NCBI RefSeq assembly: GCF_004345665.1
Contig: NZ_SLWR01000007.1
Span: forward strand, 372,001-436,000
Reading direction: 5' to 3'
DNA length: 64,000 nucleotides
Source of the DNA: Kribbella antiqua
GTDB lineage: Bacteria > Actinomycetota > Actinomycetes > Propionibacteriales > Kribbellaceae
Shown: positions 60,018 to 64,000 of the stretch, in pieces
How positions within the stretch are numbered: position 1 is the first letter of the stretch
How the letters are laid out: each line of letters begins with the position of its first letter
Position numbers and translations under genes: made by a program
The notes under the pieces: model-generated
Databases searched by the model: none
The model's input: the letters and a program-made list of their open reading frames with translations, nothing else
Told to the model about the DNA's origin: nothing

Positions 60018-61433
60018 TTAGCCGGTGGGGTTCCCGTTGTCGGAGCCGAGGGTTGCTGTCACCGTCATGGACTTGCCGGCCCGGGTGAGGGTGATCTTCA
60101 CTTCATCGCCCGGGCGGTGCGAACGGACCGCGGCGACCAGCGCGTCCCCTGACGCGATCGCCTTGCCGTCTACAGCGGTCACCACATCACCCGCTTGCAG
60201 ACCGGCCTTGTCCGCCGCACCGCCGGACGTTACCTCGCCGAGGCGTGCTCCCTGCGAGAGCCCGTCGGAGGACGACTGCGCGTCGCCGACCTGTACTCCG
60301 AGCCGCGCATGCGTGGCCTTGCCCTTGGCCACCAGCTCGTCGATGATCGGCTTGGCCTGGTCGATCGGGATTGCGAAGCCCAGGCCGATGTTGCCGCCTT
60401 CGGATTGTCCCGATCCGCCGGCGGTCTTGATCGCGCTGTTGATTCCGACCACCTGGCCGGCGAGGTCGATCAGGGCGCCGCCGGAGTTACCCGGGTTGAT
60501 CGCGGCGTCCGTCTGAATTGCTGGGAAAACCGTCGTACTGTCCTGCTCGTCGTCGCCCGAGGTGACCGGGCGGTTCAGCGCCGAGACGATGCCGCTGGTC
60601 ACGGTCTCCTCCAGCCCGAACGGCGAGCCGATCGCGACCACACCTTGCCCGACGGCGAGCTTGCTGCTCTGGCCGAGGGTGGCCGGGGTGAGGTCGGTCG
60701 CGTCCGCCTTGATCACGGCGAGGTCGGTGAGCGGGTCGGTGCCCTTGATGGTGGCCGGAACCGTCCGGCCGTCGTGCAGCATCACCGTGATCTGGGCGTT
60801 GCTGCCGGCACCGGCCACGACGTGGTTGTTGGTGACGATCAGCCCGTCCTTGCTGATGATGATCCCGGAGCCGGTCGCCGCGCCCTGCGACGTCGCGACT
60901 CCGATCTTCACCGTGCTCGGCAGCACCTTCGCGGCGGCGCTCTGCACCGAGCCGTCCGGTGCCGCGGCGGGCGCGGCCTGGTTGCCGTTCAGCGGCGCCG
61001 TCACTGACGGGCTGTTCGCGCTGGATTCGTTGGTCGCCGAGTACACAGCCGCACCACCCACACCACCGGCAGTGCCGACCAGCAACGCTGTCGCCGCGAC
61101 CAGAGCCAGACCGCCACGCCGCTTGGGCTTGGCGGGCTGTGCTGACTGGGAGTACGGCGGCGGCGGGCCGAACGGCCAGCTCGGACCGGGAGACGTCCCC
61201 TGATGCGTCCCTGGCGCCCCGAACTGCGGGTAAGCGCTCCCACCTGAAGGGTGCTGACCCGACCGCTCCTGCCCACCCAGCGGCGCGAACTGCTGCTGCT
61301 GATGCTGCCCGTACATCGGCAGCTGCTGCGTCCGCTCCGGCTGCTGCCCAGAATTCTGCGCAGAAGAGCTCTGGCCGGGCTGAGAGCCCTGGCCGGGCTG
61401 GTTTCGCGGCTGGTGCGGCTGGTTCTCGGTCAT
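60018..61433 (-). CDS. HtrA/PepD-like serine protease with PDZ domain
   Basis: 471 residues. Cytoplasmic Gln/Pro/Gly-rich N-terminus (1-104), one membrane helix (about 107-130), then the S1C protease with His 204 (TNNHVV), Asp 237 (DLAVIK), Ser 317 (GNSGG) and a C-terminal PDZ. It degrades or senses misfolded envelope proteins. In mycobacteria the same protein is next to mprAB; here an MprB-like kinase lies 1.2 kb away on the same strand. Confidence 0.93.
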   Translation of the reverse strand: MTENQPHQPRNQPGQGSQPGQSSSAQNSGQQPERTQQLPMYGQHQQQQFAPLGGQERSGQHPSGGSAYPQFGAPGTHQGTSPGPSWPFGPPPPYSQSAQPAKPKRRGGLALVAATALLVGTAGGVGGAAVYSATNESSANSPSVTAPLNGNQAAPAAAPDGSVQSAAAKVLPSTVKIGVATSQGAATGSGIIISKDGLIVTNNHVVAGAGSNAQITVMLHDGRTVPATIKGTDPLTDLAVIKADATDLTPATLGQSSKLAVGQGVVAIGSPFGLEETVTSGIVSALNRPVTSGDDEQDSTTVFPAIQTDAAINPGNSGGALIDLAGQVVGINSAIKTAGGSGQSEGGNIGLGFAIPIDQAKPIIDELVAKGKATHARLGVQVGDAQSSSDGLSQGARLGEVTSGGAADKAGLQAGDVVTAVDGKAIASGDALVAAVRSHRPGDEVKITLTRAGKSMTVTATLGSDNGNPTG

Positions 61434-61455
61434 GACGAGTACTTTGCTGGCCGCA

Positions 61456-61520
61456 CCTGAGAACCCCCTGAAGATCCCGTCAGAGCTACCGAAGAACTCT
61501 GTGAAGATCCCCTGAAGGTC
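61456..61520 (-). promoter_or_regulatory. Two OmpR/MprA-type box pairs before the pepD-like gene
   Basis: On the minus strand TCTTCAG-GGGG-TTCTCAG (about 61475-61456) and CCTTCAG-GGGA-TCTTCAC (about 61520-61500) are direct repeats spaced 11 bp, as in OmpR-family sites. They lie 25-90 bp upstream of the ATG. Confidence 0.55.
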
Positions 61521-61681
61521 CAGTCAGCTCGCCGTCAGACCGGTCGAGCGGAAACCTTAACCTGGGGCTTACGAAAATCTATGGTGGCGAAAGTAGACAT
61601 TCGCGGATGACCGGGCTAAGGTCTTTCTCGTTGCGAAGAGAGAACAGTGCAAGCCGACGCGGACGGCCAACGACCGTCCAG

Positions 61682-61710
61682 CAGTACCAGCAGTACCAGC
61701 AGTACGCAGG
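61682..61710 (+). repeat. CAGTACCAG 9-bp tandem repeat
   Basis: CAGTACCAG occurs about three times in a row, with a partial fourth. It is in a long intergenic stretch with no clear ORF. It shares CAGTAC with the 21-bp repeats at 61809. Confidence 0.8.
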
Positions 61711-61808
61711 ACCGCGCTGCCGGAACCGTTCAAGGTAAGGGGTTCCGGGAGTTGCAGCAGGAACCGGCCGAGGAGTTCGAAGTAGAAGTTCAGCAGTCAG
61801 AAGTAACG

Positions 61809-61879
61809 CAGTACCGAAGTTGCAAGTCGCAGTACCGAAGTTGCAAGTCGCAGTACCGAAGTTGCAAGTCGCAGTACTC
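61809..61879 (+). repeat. 21-bp tandem repeat, three copies and a partial fourth
   Basis: Three exact 21-bp units (61809-61829, 61830-61850, 61851-61871), each starting CGCAGTACCGAAG, then a fourth partial unit. It may be part of the leader of the MerR gene. Confidence 0.85.
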
Positions 61880-62036
61880 GGCCGGCGCAGTCGGAAGTCG
61901 GAACGCTGAGAGAAGGAGAGGATTACATCATCAGGATCGCCCGCTGTGGCTGTGTTTCGCCGGGCGGGTACCGCAGTCCCATCGTGATTGGAAGGTGGTT
62001 CTCGGTTACGCAATGTGCGATCCCCGCCGTCTCAGT

Positions 62037-62135
62037 CCCCGAAAGGGGCGGACCGCGGAAGTAGAGGCTGGCTCGAGAGCCAGTAGATGGTGAGAATCCA
62101 AACCCAGGGCCCCGGTGCTTCGGCACCGGGGCCCT
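62037..62135 (+). ncRNA. Candidate structured leader RNA of the MerR gene
   Basis: Three hairpins in a row with stable loops: CCCC-GAAA-GGGG (62037-62048, GNRA), CTGGCT-CGAG-AGCCAG (62068-62083) and a 13-bp stem with a TTCG loop (62106-62135). No T-run follows the last one. It ends 15 nt before the MerR start. A reading frame at 61647-62093 runs through it, but its composition is low-complexity. Confidence 0.4.
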
Positions 62136-62150
62136 CGACACGGAGGTGCG

Positions 62151-62510
62151 ATGACCCCAGACCAGCACGTGGAGCAGACGATGACGCACGACGACCCCGA
62201 GAATCCGCCGACCAACCTCGACGACGAGGACTACCCCGCCTACACGATGGGACGGGCCGCCGAGATGCTCGGTACGACGCCTGGATTCCTGCGGAGCCTG
62301 GACGAGGCGAAGCTGATCACCCCGCAGCGCTCCGAAGGCGGACATCGCCGCTACTCCCGCTACCAGCTCCGTCTGGCCGCCCGCGCCCGCGAACTGGTCG
62401 ACGGCGGGACGTCCCTGGACGCCGCGTGCCGGATCATCATCCTGGAAGACCAATTGGCTGAGGCACTGCGGATCAACGCGGAGCTGCGCGAGCCGGACGA
62501 CGAGAGCTGA
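62151..62510 (+). CDS. MerR-family regulator
   Basis: 119 residues. YTMGRAAEMLGTTPGFLRSLDEAKLITPQRSEGGHRRYSRYQLRLAARARELVDGG is the MerR HTH and wing, with no cysteine-based metal site after it, so it may be a short MerR without effector domain. GGAGG precedes ATG 62151. It is opposite to the kinase gene and the pepD-like gene. It is downstream of the 21-bp repeats and hairpins. Confidence 0.88.
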   Translation: MTPDQHVEQTMTHDDPENPPTNLDDEDYPAYTMGRAAEMLGTTPGFLRSLDEAKLITPQRSEGGHRRYSRYQLRLAARARELVDGGTSLDAACRIIILEDQLAEALRINAELREPDDES

Positions 62511-62591
62511 CTCCCTGACGAGACAGGGGTCGAGCGGGTCCACACCCGTTCTCGGCACGTCGTACGGATGGATCCCGGACTGATTGGATGA

Positions 62592-64000
62592 TCAGCGGGT
62601 TTGGGTGGCGGCGTGGGGGAGCCACAGGGTGAACTGGGCTCCGGCGCCGGGAGCGTTGCGGGCGTAGATCATGCCACCGTGCTGCTCGGCCGCGTGCTTC
62701 ACGATCGCCAGGCCGAGCCCAGAGCCCGGCCTGCTGCGTGCCTCGCTGGACCGGTAGAACCGCTCGAACACATGCGGCAGGTCCGCCTCGGCGATACCCG
62801 GCCCGGAGTCTGTCACCGTGAGTACGCCGTCCAGCAGCCGGACCGTGACCCGGCCGACCGGCTGACCATCGCTGCGCTGGATGGCGCCCTCGGGGACGCT
62901 GTACTTCGCGGCGTTGTCGAGCAGGTTCGTCACTGCCCGGCCGAGCAGCCGCTCGTCGCCCCACACCGGGAACGGAGTGAGCTGGACGTCCCACTCCAGC
63001 CCGGGCGCGCGGCGCCGTACCTTGATCACCGCGTCCTCGACCACGTTCGCCAGCTCGATCAGCTCGGCGTTGCGCACCTGCGGAGTGTCGCGGGCGAGCT
63101 CGGTCAGGTCACCGATCAGCGTGGTCAGCTCGTCCATCTGCGCGCGTACGTCGTCCAGCAGCTGCTTGCGGTCCTCAGGACGGAGGCCGCCGCGCTTGTC
63201 GGCCTGGGCGAGCAGGTCGAGGTTGGTCCGGACGCTGGTGAGCGGCGTACGCAATTCATGGCCGGCGTCTCCGACCAGCCGGCGTTGTCGGTCCTGCGAC
63301 CGTGCCAGCGCCGCCAGCATCGCGTTGAACGCCTGCGCCAAGCGCGACACCTCGTCCGAGCCGGTGACCGGAATCGGGTTCAAGTCTTCGGTACGAGCGA
63401 CGTGCTCCGCAGCACCCGTCAATCGCGCGAGCGGTCTCAGACCGGAGGCGGCGACGGCGTTGCCGGCCAGTGCGGCACCGATGACACCGAGCAGCCCGAC
63501 TGACCACAGCACGATGCCGAGGTTGTGCAGGGTGTGGTCGATCGGCTCGAGCGACTGGGCTACTACCAGAGCTTGGTCACCGCCGAGTGGGATCGCAATG
63601 ACGCGATAGTGCTGGTTGTTGGGTGAGCCCGCCGTACGGATGCTGGCGTCGCCGTTCGAAGGCGAGCTCGCGACGGCCAGTTCGGCGGGGCCGATCGGCG
63701 GAGTGGCCGAGCGTGGGCCGACCAGCGTGCTGCCGTCAGCGGCCAGCAGGCCCATCCGGATATCGATCAGGCCGAGCGCCTCGGGTGGCAGCTGACGCAT
63801 GATGTCGGGTTCGGTGATCACGCCGCTCTTGGCCGCTGCTGTCGAGCGTTGGATCAGGCTCTCGTCCAGGTTCCGGTACATCTGCTGCCGGACGGTCAGG
63901 TACGCCGCCACACTCACGAACGCGACGGCGAGACCGACCGCGACGGCGGCTAGCAGCGTGACGCGGGCGTGCAGGCTGAGCTGGTGCAGCTTCTCCTGCG
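62592..64000 (-). CDS. MprB-like sensor histidine kinase, 5' end cut by the window edge
   Basis: About 469 residues visible, and the frame stays open at 64000. The N-terminal membrane helix HARVTLLAAVAVGLAVAF is followed by a periplasmic region (about 60-155), a second helix (LGIVLWSVGLLGVIGA), HAMP, then HELRTPLTSVRTNLDLL (H box), NLLDNAAKYS (N box), DSGPGIAEADL and GSGLGLAIVKHAAEQHGG. It is close to actinobacterial MprB-type envelope-stress kinases. Its response-regulator partner is expected beyond the right edge. Confidence 0.9.
   Translation of the reverse strand, partial: QEKLHQLSLHARVTLLAAVAVGLAVAFVSVAAYLTVRQQMYRNLDESLIQRSTAAAKSGVITEPDIMRQLPPEALGLIDIRMGLLAADGSTLVGPRSATPPIGPAELAVASSPSNGDASIRTAGSPNNQHYRVIAIPLGGDQALVVAQSLEPIDHTLHNLGIVLWSVGLLGVIGAALAGNAVAASGLRPLARLTGAAEHVARTEDLNPIPVTGSDEVSRLAQAFNAMLAALARSQDRQRRLVGDAGHELRTPLTSVRTNLDLLAQADKRGGLRPEDRKQLLDDVRAQMDELTTLIGDLTELARDTPQVRNAELIELANVVEDAVIKVRRRAPGLEWDVQLTPFPVWGDERLLGRAVTNLLDNAAKYSVPEGAIQRSDGQPVGRVTVRLLDGVLTVTDSGPGIAEADLPHVFERFYRSSEARSRPGSGLGLAIVKHAAEQHGGMIYARNAPGAGAQFTLWLPHAATQTR

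Noticed and set aside
61967-61974. GGTACCGC resembling a T-box motif before the MerR gene
   Set aside because: It lacks the full TGGNACCGCG bulge and no aminoacyl-tRNA gene follows.
61647-62093. Frame of 148 residues in the repeat-rich region
   Set aside because: Low-complexity Ser/Thr and QYRSCKS repeats, and the frame passes through three stable hairpins; no homology or ribosome site seen.
1-64000. tRNA, rRNA, CRISPR array, prophage or transposase
   Set aside because: None seen: no tRNA-like T-loop sequences, no regular spacer-repeat array and no transposase or integrase frame were noticed.

Overview
The window is high-GC actinobacterial chromosome, most like a Kribbella or a related Propionibacteriales genus. 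That assignment is inferred from GC-rich third codon positions, frequent GTG and TTG starts, and the gene set: WhiB, an LCP-family wall ligase, an actinobacterial HelD, an MprB/PepD-like envelope-stress pair and a ClgR-like regulator. Many genes look leaderless, with a TANNNT -10 box 6-8 nt before the start codon. No rRNA, tRNA, CRISPR array, prophage or complete insertion sequence was found.

Layout. 1-3.3 kb: L-arabinose operon (lacI-type regulator, araB, araD cut by the edge). 3.4-12.2 kb: cell-wall LCP protein, small enzymes, a structured RNA candidate at 8.83-9.05 kb, and a wHTH-nucleotidyltransferase/HEPN pair behind three 20-bp iterons. 12.2-18.1 kb: a His-rich Tat-exported PHP phosphoesterase, HelD, and a protealysin-type M4 protease. 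18.1-31.3 kb: oxidoreductases, an Lrp/PLP-lyase pair, ClpP with a ClgR-like regulator, exporters, and an Abi_2 gene preceded by two copies of a structured RNA. 31.5-43.6 kb: ArgO/LysG-type exporter and regulator, Ca2+/H+ antiporter, ankyrin protein, DEAD-box helicase, phosphotriesterase-like enzyme and transporters. 43.6-47 kb: cobalamin riboswitch with cbtB-cbtA, a divergent histidine phosphatase and a DUF1023 hydrolase. 48-51.7 kb: sugar-acid (probably L-fucose/L-fuconate) catabolic cluster with a FadR-type regulator. 51.7-64 kb: DNA polymerase IV, WhiB, a lipoprotein PBP, L-rhamnose mutarotase, pirin, a secreted Ig-like protein, PepD/HtrA, a MerR regulator and an MprB-like kinase cut by the right edge.

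The least ordinary content is non-coding. A 147-bp element with terminal inverted repeats occurs twice (6305-6451, 19851-19997), each time between convergent genes. An 89-bp imperfect palindrome also occurs twice (18693-18781, 41366-41454). Two tandem hairpin RNAs with compensatory base changes precede the Abi_2 gene. A three-way-junction RNA candidate follows a 76-aa gene. Interleaved inverted repeats precede helD. Perfectly phased 20-bp iterons precede the nucleotidyltransferase/HEPN pair. These are the best candidates for undescribed biology, and family membership needs database searches that could not be run here.
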